This document shows positions 1 through 11,213 of a stretch of 64,000 nt of DNA, piece after piece; the first letter of the stretch is position 1; each line of letters starts with the position of its first letter. This DNA comes from Elymus sibiricus. Its lineage: Eukaryota > Streptophyta > Magnoliopsida > Poales > Poaceae. Where the stretch lies: the NCBI GenBank assembly GCA_039707655.1, contig CM077664.1, forward strand, positions 196,844,195 through 196,908,194, read 5' to 3'. The position numbers and the translations under genes are program-made. The notes below the pieces were generated by a model. That model was not told where the DNA came from. It saw only the letters and a program-made list of their open reading frames with translations, and made no database searches.

Positions 1-1016
1 CCGGCCGCGTACGCAACGCGCAGGAGTGCAAAGGGCAATGGGCCCAAGACGCCTGAGCGCTTAGGATGTAGACCGGCGTGCTAGCCTCTCTGTTGGGCCT
101 AGGTAGGGCTACGACGTGTCGATCAGCCGAGGCCGGGCATGACCCGATAAAAGTGTGTCCTGCCAGAGTTAATCGAGCGTGTTGGGTAAGATGGTGCACC
201 CCTACAGGGAAGTTATCTATTCGAATAGCCGTGTCCACGGTAATAGGACGCTCGGAGAGTATCCCGATCTACTACAACCAGAACTGGATACCTATGTTAC
301 TTAATTAATATGTTAGCTCCGGGATCACTTTCTCGTAGGGAGTCGAGGAAGGATCCCTGGGCATTGTTATTATATAATTATTGCTTTATTATAAGCTAAT
401 CTACACTCTTCTAATGCTACAAGGTGCTGCAAGATTCTAGTCTTCGATAGGCTAGGCCTACCCCTCTATTTTGGCATTTCTGCAGTATAGTCCACAGATA
501 CAGCCCCTTTCCTTTGATACCGATGCATACTTAGCATAGATCTGATGTAAGTCTTGCGAGTACTATGGATGAGTACTCACGGTTGCTTTGCTACCTCTTT
601 TCCCCAACCCGGTTGCTGCGATCAGATGGCGGAGCCCCGGAGCCAGTTGATCCCGTCGACGACTACTACCCCGCCGACGGAGCTTACTACTATGTGGAGA
701 CCGACGACCAGGAGTAGTTCGGAGGCTCCCAGGCAGGAGGCCTGTGCCTTTTTGATCTAGTTGTCATTGTTTTGCTCAGCCTTCTTAAGGCAATCTTGTC
801 TAATTATGTCTGTACTCAGATACTGATGCTTCCACTGACTCTTGTGTAATTCGAGCTTATGTATTCGAGCCCTCGAGGCCCCTGGCTTGTAATATAAAGC
901 TTGTATTATTTTATTTTGTGTCTAGAGTTGTGCTGTGATATCTTCCCGTGAGTCCCTGGGCTTGATCGTGCGCATTTGCGTGTATGATTAGTGCACGACT
1001 GAGTCGGGGCGTCACA
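1..1016 (+). repeat. LTR, 5'-truncated by the window edge
   Basis: This stretch aligns almost colinearly with 15594-16606, with roughly 3-4% mismatches by eye. Both copies end in the CACA expected of an LTR and run into the same primer binding site. The last ~318 bp recur at 1946-2263. The short ORFs inside (for example 78-308) recur in the second copy as by-products of repeat homology and are not genes. Confidence 0.85.
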
Positions 1017-1019
1017 ACT

Positions 1020-1031
1020 TGGTATCAGAGG
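1020..1031 (+). other. Primer binding site (initiator-Met tRNA type)
   Basis: TGGTATCAGAGG begins 3 bases after the LTR end. It matches the plant consensus TGGTATCAGAGC, complementary to the 3' end of initiator methionine tRNA, except in the last base. The same site occurs at 16610-16621 after the homologous LTR fragment. Confidence 0.85.
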
Positions 1032-1945
1032 CGACTGCCTGTAGGTAGCCCCCTTTCCAACTCCTTGGCCGAAGTTGAGTTTAGTCCTTGAAAAATTGTT
1101 TTGCTAACCTTGTTGTGTGGCTTACGGGCCCACATCGCCAATGGATGGGATTAGGATCTTTTATTCCTCTTCTTTACTCTGGGACTCTGATCTCTCTTCT
1201 ATTCGGGTTAAAGATTTTACTAACTTTAACTCTAGGTTCTCGTAACTACTTCCGCCCGGAGAGCCTTCATTCTAGATGATCGCTGGATTCATCAGAAGAT
1301 TCCGAAGATACTCCTCGATGATTCCTGAGACCCTTGTACCCACTGCTTTTGCAGTTCCCTACCACCGATAAATCCCCGTGGATAACTACACATCCTTGCC
1401 GATTGTACCTTCTTTCCCAACTGCTCTTGTATTTACAAGATACCTCGAAATACCCTTCGATATTCCGTGAATCCTTTGGGCCTACTGCCTTGCAGGTTCT
1501 TTTCGCACTGCGGATAATTACTCACACTTACCGGGGATCCGTTTAGCCCCAGTTGTTCATGCGTTTCCCAAGTCACTTTGAAATACTATCTGATCTCCCG
1601 AGAATCCTCTGCAACCTATTGCTTTGGAAAGTCTTGCCTGCCTGCTTTATGGTTAATTCCATATGTCTAGTAATCTTCATTGACATCCCTTGTCATTATT
1701 GACATGAGTTGGTTCTCGGCGAATCAAGTTGCCATTGATTGTCCATCTAGTTCTATTCAACTTACTCATCCTTTGATCAGAGCGTCTGCTTCTGATCCTT
1801 CATTTAGAAATCATAATTCCTTTGTATTTAAGCGTCGAATTATTCAGATGTTTCTATAATCCGATGCCTTTGCATTCTTTCTTCTTCTGGTTGAGTACCG
1901 ATACTCACATCAGATCCCTTGTGGACCACCGAATCCTTTGCTGCA
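1032..1945 (+). other. Leader/internal remnant without a gene
   Basis: Non-coding 5' internal sequence of the remnant retrotransposon. Only short ORFs are present (at most about 70 codons) and none resembles gag. It ends abruptly where homology to the LTR end resumes at 1946. Confidence 0.6.
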
Positions 1946-2263
1946 GACCGACGTCCAAGAGTAGTTTGGAGGCTCCCAGGCAGGAGGCCTGTGCCTTTTC
2001 GATCTAGTTGTCGTTGTTTTGCTCAACCTTCTTAAGGCAATCTTGTCTAATTATGTCTGTACTTAGATACTGATGGTTCCGCCGACTCTTGTGTAATTCG
2101 AGCTTATGTATTCGAGCCCTCGAGGCCCCTGGCTTGTAATATGAAGCTTGTATTATTTTATTTTGTATCTAGAGTTGTGCTATGATATCTTCCCGTGAGT
2201 CCCTGGGCTTGATCATGCGCATTTGCGTGTATGATTAGTGCACGGTTGAGTCGGGGCGTCACA
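1946..2263 (+). repeat. 3' LTR terminal fragment
   Basis: Repeats 699-1016 with scattered substitutions and ends in the same GGGGCGTCACA. Unlike the first copy it is not followed by a primer binding site but by another element's polypurine tract, as expected for the right end of an inserted retrotransposon. Confidence 0.75.
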
Positions 2264-3801
2264 AATTAAGCTTGGGGATGCTTGATACGTCTCCAACATA
2301 TATAATTTTTGATTGTTGCATGCTATTATAGTATCAATCTTGGATGTTTTATATGCAATAATATGCAATTTTATATCATTTTTTGGGACTAACCTATTAA
2401 CCTAGTGCCCAGTGCCAGTTGCTATTTTCTGCTTGTTTTTGGTTTTTCAGAAAATCAGTACCAAACGAAGTCCAAATGCCACGAAACTTTTTGACGATTT
2501 TTTTCTGGACAAAAGAGACCCTGGAAACTTCGGGAGGAGGCCAGAAGCCTCACGAGCCCTGATGCCTTGTGGGCCCCTCGTGGCTCCGTTTGACCTAATT
2601 CCACTTCTATAAATTCTCAAATATTGGGAAACCAACAGAGAGCCACCTCGAATAACTTTTTCGCTGCCGCAAGCCTCTGTTCTTCTGCGATCCCATCTGG
2701 AGGCCTTTTCCGGTACTCTACCAGAGGGGGAATCGATCACGAAGGGCTTCTACATCAACCTTACTGTCCTTCCGATGATGTGTGAGTAGTTCACCACAGA
2801 CCTACGGGTCCATAGCTAGTAGCTAGATGGCTTCTTCTCTCTCTTTGATCTTCAATACAATGTTCTCCTCGATCTCCTTGGAGTTCTATTCGATGTAATC
2901 TTCTTTTGCAGTGTGTTTGTTGGGATCCGATGAATTGTGGGTTTATGATCAGATTATTCATGAGAAATATTTGAGTCTTTTCTGAACTTATTTATGCATG
3001 ATTGTTATAGCTTTGTATTTCTCTCTGATCTATCCGTTTGGTTTGGCCAACTAGATTGATTTATCTTGCAATGGGAGAGGTGGTTTATGATGGGTTCAAT
3101 CTTGCGGTGCTCTATCCCAGCGACAGAATGGGACAAGACACATATTTGTATTGTTGCCATTAAGGATAAAATGATGGGGTTTATTCATATTGATTGAGTT
3201 TATTTTGTCTACATCATGTCATCTTGCTTAAGGCGTTACTCCATTTTTATTAACTTAATACCCTAGATGCATGCTGGATAGCGGTCGATGGTTGGAGTAA
3301 TAGTAGTAGATGCAGGCAGGAGTCGGTCTACTTGTCTCGGACGTGATGCCCATATACATGATCATTGCCATGAATCCATCATAACTATGCACTTTTCTAT
3401 CAATTGCCCAACAGTAATTTGTTTACCCACCGTATGCTATGCGTTTGAGAGAGAAGCCTCTAGTGAAAACTATGGCCCCTGGGTCATTTATCCATCATAT
3501 ATAAAATCAAAAATACCTTGCTGCAATTTTATTTCTTTTATTTTATTTTGCAATTTATTTTATCTATCTATCACTATCAGAATTAATCCTCGCAAGTAAC
3601 CGCCAAGGGGATTGACAACCCTCTTGTTCGCGTTGGGTGCAAGTATTTGCTTTTGTGTGTGTAGGTGCTGCTAATGAGGTTCTGTGTGGTTCTCCTACTG
3701 GATTGATAACCTTGGTTCTTAACTGTGGGAAATACTTATCTCTATTGTACTGCATCATCCTCTCCTCTTCGGGGAAATCCCAACGCAGCTCACAAGTAGC
3801 A
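2264..3801 (+). mobile_element. Polypurine tract and 3' LTR of a TGATACGTCTCC-type retrotransposon
   Basis: The segment starts with a short purine-rich stretch (AAGCTTGGGGATGCT, 2268-2282) directly before TGATACGTCTCC at 2283, the usual junction of polypurine tract and 3' LTR. The LTR runs to ...CAAGTAGCA at 3801. A full second copy of the LTR lies at 4182-5743 in the same orientation. The rest of the element lies to the left and is cut by the remnant at 1-2263. The right flank (from 3802) is envelope-position coding sequence of element A, so this element inserted into that ORF. It has no coding capacity. Confidence 0.75.
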
Positions 3802-4021
3802 ACTCCTTATGCACTACTTTCTTCTTGGAAGTGACCTCCTCAGGCTGAAAATCAGAATCTTCTTCGTCAGAGTTTCTCTTCTTCCTAGCCCTTGTGGCAT
3901 ATTTGGGAAGACCATGAGAACTGGGTGTTCCAGGGTCCTCAAAACTAGCCTCAGGACTAGTGCCTGCATTGAGCTCTGGATCCTTTGCTAATCTGTTCTG
4001 ACTATCCTCTGAACCTGACAT
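3802..4021 (-). pseudogene. Element A env-position ORF, N-terminal fragment
   Basis: An ATG at 4021-4019 opens an acidic, serine-rich N-terminus (MSGSEDSQN...) that continues through a K/R-rich, nuclear-signal-like stretch (ATRARKKR) before LTR sequence begins at 3801. The start matches the corresponding ORFs of element B (ATG 31798, minus) and element C (ATG 51214, plus), which begin with similar SDSQN sequences. The remainder of the ORF was separated by the LTR element on the left. A splice-acceptor-like CACAAG lies just upstream of the ATG, as in the other copies. The product's function is unknown. Confidence 0.7.
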
Positions 4022-4181
4022 CTTGCCCAACTGACCTTGTGAAGTAGAATAGATAGAGTGGAATGGATGAGGATCACAAAATGCAACTAATTTTCAAAAC
4101 AACTGAGTTCAAAATTTAGTTCTAGGTTTTCACAATAAGCATTTCAAAATTACCGAGTGGAAATTTTTGGAAGTACCGAGG

Positions 4182-4758
4182 TAATACGTCTCCGACGTAT
4201 CTATAAATTTTGATTGTTTCATGCTATTATATTATCATTCTTAGATACTTTATATGCAATTTATATAATTTTTGGGGACTAACCTATTAACTCAGTGCCC
4301 AGTGCTAGTTGCTGTTTTCTGCTTGTTTTTTGTTTTACCAAAAATCTATACCAAACGGAGTCCAAACTCTACAAAACTTTTTGACAATTTTTTCTGGACA
4401 TAAGAGACCCTAGACGCTTCGGGGGAGGACCAGAAGACCTACGAGGAGACGGCAAGGCAACAGGGCGCGCCCTGGGGGGTAGGCACGCCCTGATGCCTTG
4501 TGGGCCCCTCGTGGCTCCGTCTGACCTAATTCCAGCGCTATAAATTCTAAAGTATTCCAAAACCCCTGGAGAGCCACCCGAAACAATTTTTTCGCCGCCG
4601 CAAGTCTCTGTTCTTCTGCGATCCCATCTGGAGGCCTTTTCCGGTACTCTGCTGGAGGGGGACTCGATCACGGAGGGCTTCTACATCAACCTTACTGCCC
4701 TTCCGATGATGTATGAGTAGTTGACCACAGGCCTGCGAGTCCATAGTGATTAGCTAGA

Positions 4759-4798
<40 letters not shown>

Positions 4799-5743
4799 AT
4801 CTTCAATACAATGTTCTCTTCGGGGATCGATCCGATGTAATCTTCTTTTGCGGTGTGTTTGTTGGGATCTGATGAATTGTGGGTTTATGATTAGATTATT
4901 CATTGAAAGTAATTGAGTCTTTTCTGAACTTTATATTGTATGATTATTATAGCTATGTAATGTTTTCTGATCTATCCGTTTGGTTTGGCCAACTAGATTG
5001 ATTTATCTTCAGTGGAAGTGGTGCATAGTAGTAGGTTCAATCTTGCAGTGTCCTCTCCCAGTGACAGCAGGGGTAGTGAGGCATGTATTTGTATTGTTGC
5101 TACTAAGGGTAAAACAACGGGGTTTAATCATATTGATTGGTTTTATTCTATCTACATTATGTCATCTTGCTTAAAGCGTTGCTCTATTCTTCATGAACTT
5201 AATACCATAGATGCAGGCAGGAGTCGGTTGATTGGTGGAGTAATAGTAGTAGATGCAGGTAGGAGTCGGTCTACTTGTCACAGACGTAATGCCTATATAC
5301 ATGATCATGCCATGAATAACATCATAACTATGCGCTTTTCTATCAATTGCCCAACAGTAATTTGTCTACCCATCGTATGCTATTTTTATGAGAGAGATGC
5401 CTCTAGTGAAAACTATGGCCCCCGGGTCTACTTTAATCATATTACTAAAACCAAAAATACCTTGCTGCAATTTATTTACTTTTATTTTACTTTGCAATTT
5501 ATCTATCTACCACTATAAGATTTGATCCTTACAATTAACGAGTACAAGGGGATTGACAACCCTCTGGCCCGCGTTGGGTGCAAGTATTTGCTCTTGTGTG
5601 TGCAGGTACTACTAAGGAGTGTTTGCGTGGTTCTCCTATTGGTTCGATAACCTTGGTTCTCTACTGAGGGAAATACTTATCCGCTACTATATTGCTTCAC
5701 CCTTCCTCTTTGGGGAAAATCCCAATGCAGCTCACAAGTAGCA
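4182..5743 (+). mobile_element. Solo LTR, TGATACGTCTCC family
   Basis: A complete LTR homologous to 2283-3801, beginning TAATACGTCTCC (first G mutated to A) and ending CAAGTAGCA. Element A sequence lies on both sides: the env-position ORF start to the left, its upstream intron to the right. No internal domain is attached, so it is a solo LTR. Flanking pentamers CGAGG (4177-4181) and TGTGG (5744-5748) match at 3 of 5 bases, compatible with an old, decayed TSD but not proof. ORFs inside (for example 5012-5518) recur in the sister LTR and look spurious. Confidence 0.75.
4765..4795 (+). repeat. (TC)n microsatellite
   Basis: About 31 bases of perfect TC dinucleotide repeat inside the solo LTR. 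The sister LTR at 2283-3801 has only a short CT-rich stretch at the same place, so the tract expanded in this copy. Confidence 0.95.
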
Positions 5744-7108
5744 TGTGGCAACAACAGAAACTAGGTCACACGTTTTCGGTTGTACCAATGTGTGACTCGA
5801 TCTCTCCGAAGTGCTCATGGTACTGCAGAAAAACCTGCATCGGTCTCACCGATCAGTACATCTCGGTTTCACCGAGTCCTACTGTGTGCAGTGGCCAAAA
5901 CCAAATCGGTGACACCGATCCAGACCAGTCGGTCCGTCCGAGATGAGTACGGCGGAAACCTAAACCTAATTTTTTTGCTCAAAACTAAATCTACTAGTTC
6001 GTCTGGTGGATAGGGATGTGCGAACAGTGGCAAGAATACGGGCGTAAAGCTTTTGTATTGAATCAGATTGGGAAGCATAAAAGGGGTCGGATCATACCCT
6101 AACTTGGTGAAGATCCGCTACAGCGGCAACGGTAGGGAGGAATGTCGTTGACGGCGATAGAGTCCGGCGGGGAGGGCGCGCAGGAGTCAAGGGCGATGAT
6201 TCGGAGACTAGGGCAACGACAGAGACGGGGTGCGGGAACGAAACAGTTGAAGGAATTTTCAACGTACGGTCCGCGTATATATATACCCGTGCTCTATCAG
6301 TCCGACCGAGCGAAATGACTCGATGACACCGAAGTGTATAACTGTCAGGGACAGTGCAACTCGGTGACACCGATTGGTTTACATCGATCTTTCCGAGATT
6401 GAAAACTGATCAATCTATATGCTATCAGTTGGACCAAAATGGAGTGAGTTGGTCAGTCTGAATTGCACATAGAAGATTTTAATGTTCAGCCCTAATCAGA
6501 TCGGTGACTCTGAGTGCTCCTCACCCGGAGGGTCCGAAAAGTAGCTTGTTCAAATTTTGTGATATAGCAGAATGAATTTGAGACAGGTTGGGATAGATAT
6601 TTAGAGAAGGTTCTTAGGCATTCTTGTACATCCAATTGGCCAAAAGATCCAAATCAACCAAACAACAATTGGATGTCCTCGAATGGGGAAATATGCATTG
6701 CAACATGCTCACACAATAAGATAGCAAATGAAATATGTCAAACATGCACAACCAATTCTAGCAACTATCAAACAATGGTCGATGACAAAGTCATCTATAT
6801 AGTATATTGACTTAGGAGACAAATGAGAACATTTGATCATAGGCCATACTCATCGTTTAAGCGCAAGTGGGGTTTCCAGTTTTACATAAAGCATTAATGT
6901 GTTCACACCATTAGAGTTGCTTTAGCTCAAGTCTTAGAGCAAAGCTCCCCCTAGATGTGAGATCCCCCCAAAGAGGGATGACCTAACCTTGGGTTTTGTC
7001 GATGAAGACTTCATGTAGATGTTGTAGATGTGGATGCTCATTGTTGATGTAGACCATCGAGAGTTGGGAGCTATCCTTGGGATTTGGGGCACTTTCAATA
7101 CCTACATG
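5744..7108 (-). mobile_element. Element A: env-ORF promoter/leader and gag-env spacer
   Basis: Colinear, on the minus strand, with element B 31.9-33.3 kb and element C 49.7-51.1 kb. It contains TCGGTnnnACCGA palindromic modules on both sides of a TATA box (6276-6286, minus strand GTATATATATAC), a GC-rich leader, a splice donor (AGG|GTATGA, G at 6097) and a gene-free spacer. Two short polypurine tracts lie at about 6945-6952 and 6963-6969. The segment ends at 7108 in the target trinucleotide ATG of CACTA-1 and resumes at 39112. There is no pol sequence between this spacer and gag. Confidence 0.75.
6276..6286 (-). promoter_or_regulatory. TATA box upstream of element A env-position ORF
   Basis: Minus-strand GTATATATATAC followed downstream by a GC-rich leader and a splice donor. 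Palindromic TCGGT...ACCGA modules lie upstream. The arrangement is the same as at 32483-32494 (B) and 50500-50508 (C). Confidence 0.55.
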
Positions 7109-7720
7109 CACTGGTACAGCGAGCTGCTATACAAACGGTTTTTAACCCCTTTCCGCGACGGAGTTTTAAACCGTCGCCTTGCCTGTGTGTGCGATAGGGG
7201 GGTCCTTCCCACACGACCCAGAAACCGTCGACGATAGGGAGCGCTAATGCAGACGCGTCCCCAAATGTAATCGTATGCGATGCACGAACATATCACCCAC
7301 GTTTCTCAGGAGTCAAACGTTTCTAATTGAGCAGGGAAACCAAACGGTGTTTCACATTGGACCGTTTGCGAAATAGTACCTAAGGCACACGTGCCATCAT
7401 AGAAACTGTGCGTGATATGTGGCCTATCACACACGAGTATTATATGGCAATCGTTTGCCATGCATGACATCATCGCACACGTTTCCTGAACAATTTACGA
7501 GTGGAATTGTATTTTGCATTGGGCACGGTTTCCTCTAAGCTCTCGTGTGCGATAATGTGCTATCACAAACGGTTCAGGATCCCTACGCACACGTAGAAGT
7601 GCTGCAAATCGTCTGCGATTTGTTGTGTATCACCGACGGTTGCGCTATGAGTGACATGTGCTTTCTGTTCTAGATCGCACACCCTCATTTAGTCGAACCG
7701 TGTGCGCATCAATGGCCAGG
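7109..7720 (+). repeat. CACTA-1 left terminal inverted repeat and subterminal repeats
   Basis: After the terminus, short motifs of the type ATCGCACAC / GTGTGCGAT and ACAAACGGTT recur in both orientations. The same motifs crowd the right end (38560-39108). In CACTA elements such subterminal repeats bind the element's own DNA-binding protein; here that role is inferred from position and repetition. No ORF is supported in this stretch or in 7721-7952. Confidence 0.8.
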
Positions 7721-7952
7721 TTGAAGCAAAAATAGCGCATTTGAATTGCCCTGCAAAAATCAAATTTGCCACAATATGCAATTAAACAAATAGTGTCCAC
7801 AGGACGAACATTCATCAGAATTCGCAACAATATGCAATTGAACAAATGCTAGCTAAATTCCACAGATTTATCGACAAATGCAGTACATAATCATAGTGTA
7901 TGAAATACGAATACCTCATCACATGGAAAACAATGCATCCATGCGTATATGT

Positions 7953-10637
7953 TTAGCGGCTAACTCGTGTTGAATGTTTACTCATTGTTTCAGGAACAGC
8001 CATGCTGAAATCTTCATTATCACCAGTGGGATTGATGTAGTGATTCAGGAAGAAGTTGCTGATAAATCTCCTAACCTCCATCAATTCACCAGCGGGGAGC
8101 GGTTCAGGGGTCATCGGTTCAAAGATGAGCTGTAGGATTTTTAGATCAGGATGTGCCATACGAGTGGAGTAGAAGATATTAATTAAGATACAGACTTACT
8201 GGTGCTAAATTGCATGCATCGTTACATCAATCAGTAGATTTGAAGATGGATATCATGTGTCTGCAGACATAGTATCCACAAAGGTTGGTCCCTGGTTGTT
8301 GCTGAGGACACTAATTTTTTTTGTACATAATTAGTCATGTATTTGCCCTGTTAGGAGCAACCTAACCGGTGTAAGGCGTTTTTTTTTCTTTGGAGAGAAA
8401 TACAAAGGGGTTTATTTAGAAACTTGAACATTAGACTAGCATAATAAAAGGTATTTGCAAACTTTTGGATACATTTTCCAAAAATAACGGATTTTGGTGT
8501 CTTACTGGATAAACGATCTCGTGCTGCAGAGGTAGTGCATTCTTGAACTGGTTCCCTCGTTTAGTTATGCATGATGCCAACACACTGCAAATGAAGATGA
8601 ATTTCCACATACTCAGTTCTTGAACCAGATATGAATGCAAATTTTAACATCATAGAATTCAATACCTATCCCTGAATTGCTGAAGATGCGTCAGATCCTG
8701 AGGCTTTATTGAATCTCTGAGAGAATCCATGTAGTAAACTCTGTTCTGGTTTGGAGCAATGACTACCAAGATCCAGTGAATGCTATAGATTAAGAAAACC
8801 ATGAACTTATTGAAAGCACATTTGCTCCCTTGATGGTTTTGGTAATTCATGCCAACATACATGTTGTTGGACTAATGCTTTTATCTAGTGAATTTCAGAC
8901 AAGTTCAACAATGGCGTGGCAGGGACAAGAGGACGTGGACCCTTCAAAATGCTAAGGACAAGAATTGGCAAAGATCAAGACTCTACATTTTTGGTTTAGT
9001 GATCCAAGATCACATTGATTCCATAGGAAAGCCAATACTATTAAAAGGGGATGAGGTGTTGCTTAATGGTCTTTTTGCTCAAGTGCTTAGTGACAGCATT
9101 CCTAAACCCTCAACCACTCTCTCAATCCCAAATATGTACAAAACCCAAAGTCCAACTCGGCCCCACCGAAATTTCCAATCCGGCCCCACCGAGTTCATCC
9201 AAGACTTAGCCACTGCCAAACCCTAACAAATCGGATCCACCGAAATGGATCTCGGTCTCACCGAGATGGCCTTGCCAACTCTCTGTAATTGTTTGCATTT
9301 ACTTCGGTCTCACCGAGTTTGCAAATCGGTCTCACCGAGATGGCTTGCCAACTCTCTGTTGCCTTATTGCTTCACTTCGGTCCTACCGAGTTTATGCAAT
9401 CGGTGCCATCGAGATGAGGATTGCCCTAAGCCATTGCACTTCAGTCCATCCGAGTTGTACGTATCGGTCCCACCGAGATTCCTAACGTTCATATGTTTTG
9501 CACAGTTCGGTGCTACCGAGATGATTGTTTCGGTGCCACCGAGTTGGGTCAAAAGTGTGTAACGGTTGGATTTTGTGTGGAGGCTATATATACCCCTCCA
9601 CCCCATCCTTCTCAGTAAGGAGAGCCACCAGAACGTGCCTACACTTCCACCATTCATTTTCTGAGAGAGAACCACCTACTCATGTGTTGAGATCAAGATA
9701 TTCCAATCCTACCATTTGAACCTTGATCTCTAGCCTTTCCCAAGTTGCTTTCCACTCAAATCCTTCTTCAACCATAGCCAAATCTGTGAGGAGTGATTGA
9801 GTGCTGGGAAGTCTATCATTTGAAGCACAAGAGCAAGGAGTTCATCAACAACACACCGTCTATTACCTTTTGGAGAGTGGTGTCTCCTAGATTGGTTAGG
9901 TGTCGCTTGGGAGCCTCCAACCAGATGTGGAGTTGAACCAAGAAGTTTGTAAGGGCAAGGAGATCGCCTACTTCGTGAAGATCTACCCCGAGTGAGGCTA
10001 GTCCTTCGTGGACGTAAGCCATGGTGGAATAGGCAAGGTTGCTTCTTCGTGGACCCTTCGTGGGTGGAGCCCTCCGTGGACTCGCGCAGCCGTTACCCTT
10101 CGTGGGTTGAAGCCTCCATCAATGTGGACGTACGATAGCACCACCTATCGGAACCACGCCAAAAATTCACCGTGTCTTCATTGCGTTTGATCTTCCATAC
10201 TTTACCCCTTTACTTTCCGTACTATTGCATGCTTTACTATTTCCGCTGCTCAATCTCTAAATATGCATGTGTAGAAGGTATTGGAGTGATCTTAACTTGT
10301 GCCAAAATCTGCCTAAGTTCCAAGAGAAATTAAAAACTGCTAATTTGGCTGGTTAGGAGTCTATTCACCCCCCCTCTAGACCTATCTCCTCGATTCTACA
10401 CTTATGAACTATGATGAAATGTGAAAGACGATCAATGTATGTGTGGTTGTTTATTTGACTTACCCTTCATGATATGGCCAGAGAAAGAGTTCTGCATGGG
10501 GCGTGCGACACAAGATACTGACGACCATGCCAATGGCCCACTCCCGATTATCTGTGCCACCACGTAATAATGTGCCATTTGCTACGTGAGGATCTATGAA
10601 ATACACTCCCTCCATTTTTCTTTGCGTGATCAATCCC
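7953..10637 (-). other. Ulp1/SENP-type cysteine protease exons of ORF2
   Basis: Splice sites give exon B 10637-10464 (contains VYFIDPHVAN and ends FLWPYHEG), exon C 8782-8666 (IHWILVV ... VYYMDSL), exon D 8584-8506, exon E starting at 8310 (QQPGTNLCGYYVC) and exon F 8129-7953. The catalytic His (HW), Asp (MDSL), the oxyanion-hole Gln and the nucleophile Cys (LCGYY) of peptidase family C48 are all present. Donors and acceptors are canonical, and the phases agree for B to C (phase 2), C to D (phase 2) and D to E (phase 0). One in-frame TGA follows the Cys motif in exon E, a possible CGA to TGA change. The family removes SUMO-like modifiers; the substrate here is unknown. Confidence 0.75.
8811..10400 (+). 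mobile_element. Solo LTR of the Sirevirus-like family, inside an ORF2 intron
   Basis: Begins TGAAAGCACATTTGCTCCC and ends CGATTCTACA, like the LTRs of elements B and C but more diverged. The pentamer CTTAT flanks it exactly on both sides (8806-8810 and 10401-10405), proving a completed insertion followed by LTR-LTR recombination. It contains the TCGGTnnnACCGA palindromes and a TATATATA box at about 9586-9594. The insertion point is in the intron between ORF2 exons B and C, 28 bases from the acceptor; without it that intron would be about 86 nt. Confidence 0.92.
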
Positions 10638-11213
10638 CTAAGAGGAATACAATACAGTTAGCTTTTTTTCGATTACAACCTTGTATGGAGAAGTTGATTA
10701 GAGTTGGTGAAGTACTTACAACATCAAGCATTTAACAAGAGTCATATCGAGCACATTGAAGTTGAAGAAGAGATGAAAGTCCTCGAATTCCACACTGATG
10801 GATCCTTGATCGTGACCGAAATGATCACTGTCGTAGTGGACTAACAGAACCTTATGACCTTCTGACATTTCATCCATGCAATATTTATGTAACTTGCGGC
10901 AACTGGAACTGCACTCCTCTAAGTATTCGTCAACAAGAAATGGCTGGCCATGGACGTACTTGTGTGCTACAAGTACGTCTGCTTTATTTTTAGCAAGTAT
11001 CCTTTCAACTTCTTCATCGGGCAAGCTGTCAGAACCAGTATAACTCTCCGATTCGAACAACTTGCTGGTAATTTGGTTCTGGGTGATGAGTGCTTTTAGT
11101 AAGAGGCTATCATTCGCACTCTTCCTCGGTCTCGGGGGCCACTTCCTCGCGGATGTGACCGTGGCCATTTTCCTCTTGGTACTTGAAGCACTTCTGGTGC
11201 AAGGTCTGGATCA

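Larger units (their letters stand above)
1..2263 (+). mobile_element. Internally deleted LTR retrotransposon remnant
   Basis: The order is the 3' part of an LTR (1-1016), a primer binding site (1020-1031), about 0.9 kb of 5' internal sequence, then a second, shorter copy of the LTR end (1946-2263). Both LTR copies end in GGGGCGTCACA. No gag or pol coding sequence remains, so a deletion has joined the leader region to the last ~318 bp of the 3' LTR. The left end of the first LTR lies outside the window. The remnant sits immediately left of the polypurine tract of the next retroelement, so it probably inserted near the 3' end of that element's internal region. I do not assign a family name; the primer-site type fits plant Ty3/gypsy or copia. 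Confidence 0.8.

Noticed and set aside
3288..5518. 100- to 170-codon ORFs in the TGATACGTCTCC LTRs
   Set aside because: LTR sequence; the frames are not preserved between the two LTR copies.
4177..5748. Clean TSD around the solo LTR 4182-5743
   Set aside because: Flanks CGAGG and TGTGG match at only 3 of 5 positions.
8888..9719. ORFs with Arg/Ser-rich repeats in Sirevirus LTRs (also near 28600, 36900, 46000, 54200)
   Set aside because: They are produced by the TCGGTnnnACCGA palindromes in LTR DNA and occur on both strands.
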